Part shown: positions 8,555-17,564 of the stretch, piece by piece
Numbering within the stretch: position 1 is the stretch's first letter
Layout of the letters: each line of letters opens with the position of its first letter
Assembly: GCA_902557145.1 (NCBI GenBank)
Contig: CACDYZ010000001.1
Span: 1 to 64,000, forward strand
Length of the DNA: 64,000 bases
Source of the DNA: an uncultured Alphaproteobacteria bacterium
GTDB taxonomy: Bacteria; Pseudomonadota; Alphaproteobacteria; HIMB59
Direction of reading: 5' to 3'
Notes under the pieces: model-generated
What the model saw: the letters and a program-made list of their open reading frames with translations, nothing else
The model's database searches: none
What the model was told of the DNA's origin: nothing
Program-made: the position numbers and the translations under genes

Positions 8555-9014
8555 ATTTAATTTAGCTTTATTTTTTTTGTTTCTAACACTTGTTATTTTA
8601 GATCAGGTTACCAAGGCATTAGTTATCAATTTTTTTAATCTTTATGACTCAGTAGTTTTGCTACCTATTGTTAATTTAACATTCGTTGTGAATTATGGTT
8701 TTGCCTTTGGATTATTGAATAACCCATCTCTAAATCAAATATTAGTTTCATTAGTGATTTTAGCAATTATCATATATTTTTTATATTTACTTATAAAAAC
8801 ACAAGATAAAATTTTTCAATTAACTTTAACTTTAATTCTAGCTGGAGCATTAGGCAACTTTATAGATAGGATTTTTAGGGGTTTTGTTATTGACTTTATT
8901 GACATATATATAGGTAAATATCACTGGCCAGCATTTAATATTGCTGATAGCTGTATTACTGTGGGATTTGTAGTATTGATGATAAACATTTTATTTTTAA
9001 ATAAAAAATTATGA
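8523..9014 (+). CDS. lspA: Lipoprotein signal peptidase II
   Basis: LspA is an inner-membrane aspartyl protease that removes the signal peptide from diacylglyceryl-prolipoproteins made by Lgt (also in this window). It has 163 residues and four hydrophobic helices. Catalytic aspartates are D124 (VIDFID) and D141 (NIADS), with the conserved GNFIDR just before. The ORF overlaps the end of ileS by 32 bp; an internal ATG at 8529 is an equally possible start. It overlaps the downstream lipoprotein gene by 4 bp (ATGA). Confidence 0.96.
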   Translation: MKMFGILFNNKFNLALFFLFLTLVILDQVTKALVINFFNLYDSVVLLPIVNLTFVVNYGFAFGLLNNPSLNQILVSLVILAIIIYFLYLLIKTQDKIFQLTLTLILAGALGNFIDRIFRGFVIDFIDIYIGKYHWPAFNIADSCITVGFVVLMINILFLNKKL

Positions 9015-9346
9015 AGAGTATTTTTTTAGTTTTATTATTCTTCCTAATATCTTGTCAAAGAGAAATAAGAAACGAGGTTGGTGTAGGTTATAATAAAGAG
9101 CTTATTATACCTCCAACAAATGATTTACCTCTACCAAATAGTACAGGAGAAGATATATCTAATTCTCAAATTTCAAGTAATCCAGTAATAGACTCAATTC
9201 TTAATGAGACAGAAGCCAACGAGGCAAATTCAAATATAATTGATGAAATTGACTCTGGAGAAGAGCTTGAAACGGATGAGGGTGACATCGAACCAAAAGG
9301 CAATTTTTTTCAGCGTCTTTTCAAAGGTAAAAAAAATAAAAACTAA
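9011..9346 (+). CDS. BamF-like (DUF3035) outer-membrane lipoprotein
   Basis: This predicted lipoprotein of 111 residues has a short signal peptide and lipobox FLISC (Cys15), then a low-complexity acidic region (GEELETDEGD) and a basic tail. The segment ELIIPPTNDLPLP resembles the core of DUF3035 proteins, described as BamF, an accessory of the alphaproteobacterial BAM complex. The position directly after lspA matches the usual place of that gene in alphaproteobacteria. Similarity is short, so the lipoprotein call is firm and the BamF call moderate. Confidence 0.65.
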   Translation: MKSIFLVLLFFLISCQREIRNEVGVGYNKELIIPPTNDLPLPNSTGEDISNSQISSNPVIDSILNETEANEANSNIIDEIDSGEELETDEGDIEPKGNFFQRLFKGKKNKN

Positions 9347-9372
9347 ATTATCATTATAGAGTTTCAAATATC

Positions 9373-10530
9373 ATGAAAATTAAAAACAATTCTAAAAATT
9401 TAACATCAGTTAAACAAAAAAATATTAATTATTCTATTAATGAATTCTTTTCATTAGATATGTTTAATCCAATTACACAGAGAAGTTATTTTAATAAATA
9501 TGACCTAAGTATATTTAAAAAAAAAAAATTTAGAACTCATGTATTTGGTATGGGTGGATCGTCATTAAGTACTAAATTACTTGCTCAATTTCTTGATCCT
9601 TATAGTCTTAGTAAAAATCTTTATATTTATGATAACCCATCACCTGTTATAATTGAAAATGGACTATTAGATCTAAATATAAATAAAAATGATAAATTTA
9701 TATTTATTTCGAAATCGGGTAACACAATTGAAACAAAATATTTTCTTAACTTAATTATTAAAATTTTTAAACAAAAAAGAATTTCAAAGCTTATAAGGAA
9801 CTTCATTTTTATTACTGAAGATAAAAATAATTATATGAGAAAATTTGCAAAAAAAAATAATATTCTATGTTTTGACCATGACCCAAACATAGGTGGAAGA
9901 TTTAGTATATTTTCAATAACCTCACTTCTCCCTTTGATATCAATGGGTTATTCATTACCTAAAATAATAAAATCGTTTATAAAAGCTAAAAAATTATTTG
10001 AGAACAACCATAGTAATTTATCAAACTACATATCGTACTCAATTGCATACGAAAAAAAATTTGATCTAAACATTCTTGTTGGCCTAAGTTATCACGATAA
10101 AATTAATGCTGTTAATGAGTGGTATAGGCAAATTTTTGCTGAGAGTTTAGGTAAAAATAAGAATGCTAAAAACTATATTTCGTCTTATGGATCTATAGAC
10201 CAACATAGTCAATTTCAACTCTACATTGACGGCCCATATGATAAACATTTTAATTTTTTTAAAATTAAAAATAATAACAAAGCAGTAAATTCTAATGCTA
10301 GTCTAATCAAGGGTTATAATTTAATAAGCATCCTAGAAAATGGCGCTATAAAAACTCTCCAACAAAAAAAATTTTTAGTAACACAAATTTCAATAGATGA
10401 TGATTTCAACAGCTATTGCTATTTGTTATTTTATCTAATCTTTGACATTTATTTAAGATCAAAATTTGAGAAAATTAATTTTTTAGATCAACCAGCAGTT
10501 GAAATACTCAAGAAAAATACGAAAGCATAA
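9373..10530 (+). CDS. pgi: Glucose-6-phosphate isomerase, short form
   Basis: Pgi interconverts glucose-6-phosphate and fructose-6-phosphate. The two SIS-type sugar-phosphate domains are visible: GMGGSSLSTKLL near residue 60, the phosphate loop SKSGNTIETK near residue 116, the catalytic-Glu region IFAESLGK near residue 257, and YGSIDQHSQ near 275. At 385 residues it is much shorter than the about 550 of E. coli Pgi but keeps active-site motifs, so it is a compact form rather than a broken one. It is followed by a small membrane protein gene. Confidence 0.88.
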   Translation: MKIKNNSKNLTSVKQKNINYSINEFFSLDMFNPITQRSYFNKYDLSIFKKKKFRTHVFGMGGSSLSTKLLAQFLDPYSLSKNLYIYDNPSPVIIENGLLDLNINKNDKFIFISKSGNTIETKYFLNLIIKIFKQKRISKLIRNFIFITEDKNNYMRKFAKKNNILCFDHDPNIGGRFSIFSITSLLPLISMGYSLPKIIKSFIKAKKLFENNHSNLSNYISYSIAYEKKFDLNILVGLSYHDKINAVNEWYRQIFAESLGKNKNAKNYISSYGSIDQHSQFQLYIDGPYDKHFNFFKIKNNNKAVNSNASLIKGYNLISILENGAIKTLQQKKFLVTQISIDDDFNSYCYLLFYLIFDIYLRSKFEKINFLDQPAVEILKKNTKA

Positions 10531-10531
10531 A

Positions 10532-10825
10532 TTGATAAATAATTTAATAACCTTTTTTGGTGCTAATTCTAAATTACATCTTTTAAAAATATTTATTATT
10601 TTTGGATTAGCAGGTTCTCTTTCAGTATTTTTATCTGATCCATTACTTGAACTGGTTTCAATAGAAAATTTTATTTCTAATAAGTTTTTCTATTGGGTTA
10701 TAAGATTAATATTAATTTTTCCTATTTATCAATTTGTACTGATTGCAGTAGCTTTAGTTTTTGGAGAATTTAGTTACTTTAAAAAGTTTTTTATAAAATT
10801 TATTAATTATTTTAGAATAAATTAA
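10532..10825 (+). CDS. Small two-helix membrane protein (DUF6787-like)
   Basis: This protein of about 97 residues has two hydrophobic stretches separated by a polar loop and a basic C-terminus (FKKFFIKFINYF). The pattern GSLSVFLSD...FGEFSYFKK resembles the uncharacterised DUF6787 family; this is recognition by eye. There is no ATG: candidates are TTG at 10532, one base after the pgi stop, or TTG at 10499 inside pgi. I chose 10532. Its stop shares TTAA with the stop of convergent rsmD. Function unknown. Confidence 0.6.
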   Translation: MINNLITFFGANSKLHLLKIFIIFGLAGSLSVFLSDPLLELVSIENFISNKFFYWVIRLILIFPIYQFVLIAVALVFGEFSYFKKFFIKFINYFRIN

Positions 10826-11352
10826 GTTCTAAAAAAAAATAGGTTTTTATTTTTATATTGTTTCTTTAGAATTAAATTATCTAATTCAATTAAATTATCA
10901 TTTTCTAATATAATAAGGATATCAGAATTGATCTTATCTAAAATTTTATTTTTTATAAGTTCAAATCTGTGATCATAAGGAGGATCTATATAAATTATTT
11001 GGCAGGAATTTAAAAAATCTATTTCTTGTTTGTATGGATCTATATTTAATACCTCATAGTTTTCTTCATTAATATTTTTTATAAACCCCTCAATCTTGTC
11101 GGTATGATTTTTTTCAATATCATTAAATATGACTTTTTTAGCACCTCTAGATAAAGCTTCTATTCCAATTGAACCTGTGCCAGCAAATAAATCACAAAAT
11201 ATAACTTTATTTAGATTTACATCTAAATTGTTATTATGTGATAATAAATTAAATATGTCCTCCCTTACTCTTGTCAATGTTGGCCTGTAATGGCTTTTAG
11301 ACTCTACTAAAATTTTTCTACCCTTGTATTTACCGCTTATAACTCTCATCAA
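10822..11352 (-). CDS. rsmD: 16S rRNA (guanine966-N2)-methyltransferase
   Basis: RsmD methylates G966 of 16S rRNA using S-adenosylmethionine. The N-terminus RVISGKYKGR and the TRVREDIFNLL segment are typical. The SAM site is DLFAGTGSIGIEALSRGA, and the catalytic motif IV is DPPY near residue 125. The length of 176 residues is usual. The start is either the first or second of two adjacent Met codons (11352/11349). Its 5' end overlaps the preceding pseudouridine synthase gene by 23 bp, a frequent pairing. Confidence 0.94.
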   Translation of the reverse strand: MMRVISGKYKGRKILVESKSHYRPTLTRVREDIFNLLSHNNNLDVNLNKVIFCDLFAGTGSIGIEALSRGAKKVIFNDIEKNHTDKIEGFIKNINEENYEVLNIDPYKQEIDFLNSCQIIYIDPPYDHRFELIKNKILDKINSDILIILENDNLIELDNLILKKQYKNKNLFFFRT

Positions 11353-12022
11353 CTTGCATTTCTTTATAATTTCCGTATGTGATAGATTTTAATAGAAATC
11401 GTCCATAAGAAATTCTTTTAAGTTTTTCAACTTTTAAATTAAATAGTGTGCAGATATTCCTTATCTCTCTATTTTTACCCTCAGTGAGATCAAATCTCAA
11501 TACATGTTTATTATTATTGGAATGTACTAAGTTTACATTTGGTTTTTTATAAATTTCTTTTCCATAAATTTTTTTATTCATGGATCTGAGTTTATTTTCA
11601 TCAAATGAACCTATTACATTAACTAGATAAGATCTTTTAATATTGGATTTAGGGAGTTCCATATACCTCTTAAAAGATGTCTCTTTAGTAAATAATAATA
11701 ATCCTTCGGAATTATAATCTAATCTACCAATATAATGATATTGGTGATATTTCTTAGGTAGAAAGTCATAAACAATTTTTCTATCTTTTTCATCTTTTTT
11801 TGAAGTAATACATCCTTTAGGTTTATGAAATAGTAGAATATTTAATTGACTAGACTTTATTTTTTTTATTTCAAAAATATCTTTTTCAGTTACTGATAAA
11901 AAAGGTCTTGTCTCAATATCTCCATTTAGTGTAACTTTTTTATTCTTTATTAGACTTTCTGCTTGCTTTCTAGAAATCTTAAATTTTATAGATAATTTTT
12001 TACTAAATGTTATTTTTTGCAT
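11330..12022 (-). CDS. rluB: RsuA/RluB-family rRNA pseudouridine synthase
   Basis: This enzyme isomerises a uridine in rRNA. An N-terminal S4 RNA-binding domain (ISRKQAESLIKNKKVTLNG) covers roughly residues 15-60. The catalytic domain has the aspartate in GRLDYNSEGLLLFT and a later GKNREIRN motif. At 230 residues it is on the short side for RluB. Whether the target is 23S (RluB) or another site cannot be told by eye. It overlaps rsmD and the downstream amidotransferase-like gene start region in a minus-strand operon. Confidence 0.88.
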   Translation of the reverse strand: MQKITFSKKLSIKFKISRKQAESLIKNKKVTLNGDIETRPFLSVTEKDIFEIKKIKSSQLNILLFHKPKGCITSKKDEKDRKIVYDFLPKKYHQYHYIGRLDYNSEGLLLFTKETSFKRYMELPKSNIKRSYLVNVIGSFDENKLRSMNKKIYGKEIYKKPNVNLVHSNNNKHVLRFDLTEGKNREIRNICTLFNLKVEKLKRISYGRFLLKSITYGNYKEMQVDESYKR

Positions 12023-12710
12023 GATCAGTAAACATCTTGATTATATTTTTATCAAATTCAGTTATTAAAAATTCTGGGTGCCATTGAACTCCCATACATA
12101 AAGGATGTTCATTATGATGAAAAGCTTCAATTATATTATCAGGCGCATAGGCATCAACCGTTAACATTTTTCCAATTTTATTAATTGCTTGATGATGGGC
12201 ACTATTAACATAAATTTTTGAACTTTCTTTGAATATTTTCAGTTTCGACATATCGCTTAAAATAATTTCATGACTAGTTTCATTTCTAGGATTAGGTTGT
12301 TCATGTTCAATAAATGAGTCTATATCTTGAATTAAACTCCCACCAAAAAATACATTAAGAAGCTGGCTACCACCACATATCCCTAAGATAGGTTTATTAT
12401 AAGGAAAGTATTTTTCTATTACCTTAAATTCAAATTTTGTTCTATCTTGAATAGTTTGAATTTTATCTGAATTTATTTTTTCTCCATAATATTTAGGATC
12501 AATATCGAAATCTCCCCCTGAAATAAGTAAACCATCTAAAAAATCCACATTTTCTAAGGTTTCTGTTATCGGAAGTATTACAGGTGTGCATCCAAATTTA
12601 TGAAGGCAGTCTGAATAATGGCGCCTTAAAGCGAACCATGGATACTTAGAATAAGTGTTTTCTTTTTCCTTATAATCAGTTGTAATACCGATGATTGGGG
12701 GTCTGGTCAC
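12003..12710 (-). CDS. Gamma-glutamyl-gamma-aminobutyrate hydrolase-like class I amidotransferase (peptidase C26)
   Basis: This 235-residue cytoplasmic hydrolase of the class I glutamine amidotransferase fold resembles PuuD, which cleaves gamma-glutamyl-GABA in putrescine breakdown. The nucleophile cysteine is in GICGGSQLLN, followed by the LIQDI segment, and the His-Glu pair is in VQWHPEF. The start is GTG at 12710, one base from the ATG of the divergent deaminase. No other putrescine genes are nearby, so the exact substrate is uncertain. Confidence 0.85.
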   Translation of the reverse strand: MTRPPIIGITTDYKEKENTYSKYPWFALRRHYSDCLHKFGCTPVILPITETLENVDFLDGLLISGGDFDIDPKYYGEKINSDKIQTIQDRTKFEFKVIEKYFPYNKPILGICGGSQLLNVFFGGSLIQDIDSFIEHEQPNPRNETSHEIILSDMSKLKIFKESSKIYVNSAHHQAINKIGKMLTVDAYAPDNIIEAFHHNEHPLCMGVQWHPEFLITEFDKNIIKMFTDHAKNNI

Positions 12711-12711
12711 A

Positions 12712-13137
12712 ATGAATAATTTAACAAATTTTATACGTCTTGTACTGAGTCAAAGTAAATTAGCTATGGAAAAAGGTGAAATTCCAGTAGCATCACTGAT
12801 AGTTGATCCTATAAATGAAAGGGTTGTTGCAAGATCTTTTAATCAAGAGATTGCTCTAAATGATCCAACTGCGCATGCGGAAATATTGAGTATAAGAAAA
12901 GCTTGTAAAAAATTAAATCAAAAGAGGTTAGATGGTCTTGTCATGATTTGTAATTTAGAGCCTTGTAATATGTGTAAAGAGGTTATTAAGTCTGCAAGAT
13001 TGTCTAAAGTCTATTATTTATTTAAAAATGATAATCCTCGTCGAAGGACTATATCAACAATAAAATATAAACGAATTGAAAATAATGAAGAAAATTTAAT
13101 TAAAAAATTCTTTAGAAATAAAAGAACTAAAAATTAG
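12712..13137 (+). CDS. tadA: Nucleoside/tRNA adenosine deaminase (CDA fold)
   Basis: This zinc-dependent deaminase of 141 residues has the zinc and proton-shuttle motif HAEIL near residue 61 and PCNMC near residue 93. The GEIPVASLIV opening and the NDPTAHAE context are those of TadA, which converts A34 to inosine in tRNA-Arg; other nucleoside deaminases look similar. The ATG at 12712 fits the family. An upstream in-frame start at 12691 would lie within the divergent gene. The 3' end overlaps convergent purD by 11 bp. Confidence 0.8.
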   Translation: MNNLTNFIRLVLSQSKLAMEKGEIPVASLIVDPINERVVARSFNQEIALNDPTAHAEILSIRKACKKLNQKRLDGLVMICNLEPCNMCKEVIKSARLSKVYYLFKNDNPRRRTISTIKYKRIENNEENLIKKFFRNKRTKN

Positions 13138-14389
13138 CACCAATATCAGATCTATAATATTTTTCAGGCCAGTCAATCATATCAGCTATTTCATAAACTT
13201 TCTTTCTACACTCAAGGTAATCATGTCCAGACGCAACAATTGAAAGAACCCTCCCTCCATTAGAAAATATTTTGTTGTCAATTGATTTTGTCGCTGCATG
13301 AAAAATATAAAAGTCATCATTATTTTCAAATTTACTAATATTTCTTATTTCTGTATTTTTTGGATAATTTTCTGGGTATCCTTTGGTTGCTAAAATTAAA
13401 CAAATAGATTTTTTATTTTCGTAAAATTCAATTTTTGAATATTTTAAATTTTTTGTTGCGGCTGAATGAAGTAAGGATAAGAAGTCTGATTTCACCCTAA
13501 GTGAAATACTTTGAATTTCTGGATCTCCAAATCTAGTATTGTATTCAAGTAAATAAGGCTGATTGTATTCATTAACAATTATTCCAAAAAATATTACTCC
13601 TTGGAATGCTATGTTATCTTGTTTAAGACCATTAATTGTTTTTTTAACTATTTCCTCTTGAATTATCTTGTTTAACTCTTCCTCTAAAATTGGTGCAGGG
13701 CTAATAGTTCCCATTCCTCCAGTATTTGGCCCTGTATCATTGTCTCCGATTCTTTTATAGTCTTGTGCTGAACCAAAATTTAAATAATCTTCTCCATCTG
13801 TTATTGTAAAAAAACTCAATTCTCTTCCTTCAATGAAATCTTCTATTACTACTTTGTTATTTTCTTGGTTAAATTCCTTGTTAATAAATACTCTTTCACA
13901 CGCTTCTATTGCTTCGTTAGTGTCTGCGCAAACAAAAACCCCTTTGCCTGCAGCTAAGCCGTCATATTTGACAACAATAGGCCCACTAAAACTCTCTAAA
14001 TAATTTTTTGCTTTTTCAAAATCAACAAATGTTTGAGATTTTGCTGTTGCTATATTGTGCGATTGGCAAAACTCTTTCATAAACTCTTTAGAGGACTCAA
14101 GTTTTGCACCTTTCGAGTCAGGTCCAAAAACATTTAGACCATTATTTCTAAGTTCTCCAGCTATATTTTCTGATAAATAGTTTTCTGGACCTACGACAAT
14201 TAGGTCGGGATTAATTTTAATACATTCTCTGATAATATCTTCTTTAGTTGAGATATTTCTACACTCGGCAATTAGACTTATTCCATAATTTCCAGGGAAA
14301 CAAAACACTTTTTCACAAAGATATGACTTATCAAGAATTCTACATAAAGCATGTTCACGTGCACCAGATCCTATAACTATGACATTCAT
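13127..14389 (-). CDS. purD: Phosphoribosylamine-glycine ligase (GAR synthetase)
   Basis: PurD catalyses the second step of de novo purine synthesis, joining glycine to phosphoribosylamine with ATP. At 420 residues it is full length: the N-terminal VIGSGAREHAL, the ATP-grasp core with VVKYDGLAAGKGV and NTGGMGTISPAP, and the FGDPEIQ metal-binding motif. It is a single gene with its start 30 bp from the divergent xseA start, so the promoters of both must lie in or near this short spacer. Its 3' end overlaps the deaminase gene. Confidence 0.98.
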   Translation of the reverse strand: MNVIVIGSGAREHALCRILDKSYLCEKVFCFPGNYGISLIAECRNISTKEDIIRECIKINPDLIVVGPENYLSENIAGELRNNGLNVFGPDSKGAKLESSKEFMKEFCQSHNIATAKSQTFVDFEKAKNYLESFSGPIVVKYDGLAAGKGVFVCADTNEAIEACERVFINKEFNQENNKVVIEDFIEGRELSFFTITDGEDYLNFGSAQDYKRIGDNDTGPNTGGMGTISPAPILEEELNKIIQEEIVKKTINGLKQDNIAFQGVIFFGIIVNEYNQPYLLEYNTRFGDPEIQSISLRVKSDFLSLLHSAATKNLKYSKIEFYENKKSICLILATKGYPENYPKNTEIRNISKFENNDDFYIFHAATKSIDNKIFSNGGRVLSIVASGHDYLECRKKVYEIADMIDWPEKYYRSDIGANF

Positions 14390-14419
14390 TTATACAATAT
14401 AATAAAGTATATTTATTTT

Positions 14420-15757
14420 GTGAATAATATTCCTGAATACACTGTATCACAACTGAATAAATCAATAAAAGACCTATTAGAAGAAAACTTTGCTTATTTA
14501 AAGTTAGTTGGCGAGACAGGATCAGTGACTATAGCTGGCTCCGGTCATGTATATTTTTCAATTAAGGAAAATGACGAAGTCATATCATGCATATGTTGGA
14601 AAGGGAGTTATGAAAATTTACAAATTAAAATTGAAGAGGGGACTGAATATAACTTTTATGGAAGGATAACTTCTTATTCTAAATTTGGGAGATCTGTGTA
14701 TCAACTTATTATTGACCAAGTAGAATATAGTGGGACTGGCTCAATTTTAAAACTAATCGAAGATAGAAAAAAAGAATTATCTTCGATGGGATTTTTTGAT
14801 GATAATATAAAAAAAAAACTACCCAAGTATCCAAAATTAATTGGTGTATTAACCTCTGCATCTGGTTCAGTAATTCATGATATAATTCATAGAATTTCTG
14901 AAAGATTTCCCATTACACAAATACAGATCTATCCTATTTCTGTTCAAGGTAAAAACTCTCATATTGAAATTATTGATTTTTTAGATTTGATTGAAAATCA
15001 TGAGACAAAAGATCTATTAAAGCCTGATTTAATTATATTCGCCAGAGGGGGAGGTTCTTTAGAAGAGTTAATGCCATTTAACGAGCCAGATTTAATTAAA
15101 AGAGTTTTTAATTTAAAAATTCCTAATATTTCCGCTATTGGCCATGAGACTGATTATACCTTATTGGATTATGTCTCAGATTTGCGTGCACCAACACCCA
15201 CTGCAGCAGCTGAAATCGCTGTTCCTGATAAAAATCATCTCCTTAATCACATACAGGATTTAAAAGAAAAACTTAATTATTCTATAGATCAAAGATATAT
15301 ACTTGGCGAGCAACTGTTATTGAAATTTAAAAATTCAGTAAACTATTTTTCAAATAAAGTTAAAGATATTGAGAGCAAATTAAGTAAAATAAATAATGAG
15401 AATTTAGAAATTGTTAGTAATTCATTTTACAATAAATCAAATTTATTTAATGATCTTTTTATAAGACTGCAAGAAAGTAGTCCTAAACAAAAAATATCTG
15501 AGATACAAAATAAAATTCAATACATTAATTCTAATAATAAAAATTTTGTCAGGAATAAATTAAAAATATTATCTCAAAAATTATATCTACTTAATAAGAT
15601 ACTTAATACTTCTTCAATAGAGAGAAATCTAAAAAAAGGATATGCAATATTAAAATCAGATAACAAAATTGTTAAAAGTGTTCAATCTCTTAAAAAATTA
15701 GAATTTTTTGATGTTACTTTAAAAGATGGAGTTATAAATATTAAAAAAAAGCTATAG
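14420..15757 (+). CDS. xseA: Exodeoxyribonuclease VII large subunit
   Basis: XseA is the catalytic large subunit of exonuclease VII, which degrades single-stranded DNA to oligonucleotides. An N-terminal OB-fold is followed by the nuclease core (GVLTSASGSVIHDI, ARGGGSLEELMPFNE, AIGHETDYTLLD, RAPTPTAAAE) and a long helical region. The GTG at 14420 begins the conserved N-terminus; an upstream ATG at 14351 would add 23 unmatched residues inside purD. The 445-residue length is normal. The small subunit XseB is not in this window. The 3' end overlaps the acyltransferase gene by 6 bp. Confidence 0.96.
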   Translation: MNNIPEYTVSQLNKSIKDLLEENFAYLKLVGETGSVTIAGSGHVYFSIKENDEVISCICWKGSYENLQIKIEEGTEYNFYGRITSYSKFGRSVYQLIIDQVEYSGTGSILKLIEDRKKELSSMGFFDDNIKKKLPKYPKLIGVLTSASGSVIHDIIHRISERFPITQIQIYPISVQGKNSHIEIIDFLDLIENHETKDLLKPDLIIFARGGGSLEELMPFNEPDLIKRVFNLKIPNISAIGHETDYTLLDYVSDLRAPTPTAAAEIAVPDKNHLLNHIQDLKEKLNYSIDQRYILGEQLLLKFKNSVNYFSNKVKDIESKLSKINNENLEIVSNSFYNKSNLFNDLFIRLQESSPKQKISEIQNKIQYINSNNKNFVRNKLKILSQKLYLLNKILNTSSIERNLKKGYAILKSDNKIVKSVQSLKKLEFFDVTLKDGVINIKKKL

Positions 15758-16627
15758 TTTCCATCTTTGATGTACCCATAACCATTGTGATGGAGAGCGC
15801 ATAATCCATTTCTCAAAATATTTTTTATGGATTATTTCAACTAACTTTTTGGCATCATAGTTTTTATATTGATCATAGTGCATAGGTTTTTCAACGATCA
15901 TTTGAAATGTATCATTTTTATTTCTAATTGAGTATACAGGGCAAATCATCGTTTTGTATTTGATTGCTAAATTAGCAAAACCATCTGTTGCTAAAGCTTT
16001 TCTTCCAAAAAAATCAATTTTAACACCGCTACTATCTCTTTGATCAATTAAAAGTGCTAAATCTTCATTTTGTTTTAGTGCTTTAATCATAGACTTAGCA
16101 CTCTCAGAACCTTTTTTGTAAAAAAAAGCATTATCATTCTTTCTAGATTTTTGAATATAATTATCAATTTTTTCGTTATTAGCGTGTCTATAAACTGAGT
16201 GTAGGGTAAAACCGTTTCGTAATATAAAATTTCTAGTTAGTTCCCAGTTCCCAATGTGTGCAGATATAAAAATTTTTGGACCTTGATGAGATTTGATTTC
16301 ATTAAATATTTCCTTATTTTCAATACTAATATTTTCCCAATCAAATTTATTTAAGTTAAAAAATTCAAAAAAAACTTTACCAGTTTCTCTCAAGTTATTT
16401 TTTACTAAATCTGCACTTGCCTCATTGCTTAAATTTAATACTTCTATATTACGTTTTATTATTTGCTGGTATTTTGAATATTTTCCAAAAAAACAAACTA
16501 AAGCTCCCCCAAAATTTGAGGAAAATTTAAAACTAAATAATCCCATAATATTTTTAAGGATTAGAAAAATTATAAACTCAAAGTAATTTCTAAAAATTTT
16601 AAATATATTTTTCAATTTCAGTAGCAA
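15752..16627 (-). CDS. Lipid A biosynthesis acyltransferase (LpxL/HtrB-like)
   Basis: This 291-residue inner-membrane enzyme adds a secondary acyl chain to Kdo-lipid A. There is an N-terminal hydrophobic segment. The catalytic HX4E motif is HIGNWE near residues 123-128, and a family-typical LIDQRDSSGVKIDFFG segment follows. It is the last gene of the minus-strand lipid A block (msbA, DUF374, waaA, lpxK, this gene), overlapping lpxK by 29 bp. Which acyl position it serves is not visible. It is the only recognisable lipid A secondary acyltransferase of this type here. Confidence 0.88.
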   Translation of the reverse strand: MLLKLKNIFKIFRNYFEFIIFLILKNIMGLFSFKFSSNFGGALVCFFGKYSKYQQIIKRNIEVLNLSNEASADLVKNNLRETGKVFFEFFNLNKFDWENISIENKEIFNEIKSHQGPKIFISAHIGNWELTRNFILRNGFTLHSVYRHANNEKIDNYIQKSRKNDNAFFYKKGSESAKSMIKALKQNEDLALLIDQRDSSGVKIDFFGRKALATDGFANLAIKYKTMICPVYSIRNKNDTFQMIVEKPMHYDQYKNYDAKKLVEIIHKKYFEKWIMRSPSQWLWVHQRWKL

Positions 16628-17564
16628 ATTCTATATTATTATCAGATACTATTTCTCCATAAATAATTCCAACAGAGCTTTTAAACTCTTCAGGTATTCT
16701 TACATGATCTTTCTCAGTCGTTACTAAAAAAGCATCATTTTTATTAGCTTGATCTAATAATAAAAATATATCATCAATGGTATATTGATGATGATCTGGA
16801 AATTCTTTTGTTAATACTAAATTTAAATTTTCAGATTTTAATTGATCAAAGAATTTTTTATTAAAACCTAGACCTGCAAAAGCGATTAATTTTTTTTCTT
16901 TGAATTCTGGACTTATTTCAATCTTAAATTTTAAAATATGTTTAAAGTGACTCTCATTTAAATCATTACATTCTTCAGTATTTATTAAAAAAAATATTTG
17001 AGATTTTTTAATTGCATTTTTTACTGTTTCCCTCAAAGGCCCTGAAGGGACTAAGAGTCTATTCCCAAATGATTGAATAGAGTCATATACATAAATAGAT
17101 ATATTTTTATATACATTATAAGATTGAAGTGCATCGTCTAGAACAAGTATATTTGCTCCATCTTCTTTTGCTGAAAGCATTGCATGAAATTTATTTTTAC
17201 TAACCCATGTTGTAAAATAATTTGACATCATTAAGGCTTCATCTCCTACAAAATTAAAGTCCATATGAGGTTTTACTTTTATAACTTCATCAATAGTTGT
17301 AGACCCCCCATAACCTCTAGAAATAATATGAGGTTTGTAACCCATTTTTTTTAGTTCTCTACAGATGTATAATACTGATGGCGTTTTGCCAGAACCACCA
17401 ATAATAGCACTTCCTACAGCTATCACAGGCAAGTTAATTTTTTGCACTTTTGAAAATTTTCTTTTAATAAAATTTCCAAACGACCATATTATTGATAATG
17501 GAGATAGAAGTAGAGCGTTCAAAGAAATTGATTTTTGATACCAAAATTTTGGAGCTTTTAACAT
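16599..17564 (-). CDS. lpxK: Tetraacyldisaccharide 4'-kinase
   Basis: LpxK phosphorylates the 4' position of the lipid A disaccharide at the cytoplasmic face of the inner membrane. A P-loop IIGGSGKTP is near residue 54, and the conserved HIISRGYGG and DDALQ motifs follow. The N-terminal hydrophobic helix is present. At 321 residues the length is standard. It overlaps waaA by 7 bp and the acyltransferase by 29 bp within a tightly coupled lipid A operon. Confidence 0.96.
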   Translation of the reverse strand: MLKAPKFWYQKSISLNALLLSPLSIIWSFGNFIKRKFSKVQKINLPVIAVGSAIIGGSGKTPSVLYICRELKKMGYKPHIISRGYGGSTTIDEVIKVKPHMDFNFVGDEALMMSNYFTTWVSKNKFHAMLSAKEDGANILVLDDALQSYNVYKNISIYVYDSIQSFGNRLLVPSGPLRETVKNAIKKSQIFFLINTEECNDLNESHFKHILKFKIEISPEFKEKKLIAFAGLGFNKKFFDQLKSENLNLVLTKEFPDHHQYTIDDIFLLLDQANKNDAFLVTTEKDHVRIPEEFKSSVGIIYGEIVSDNNIEFATEIEKYI

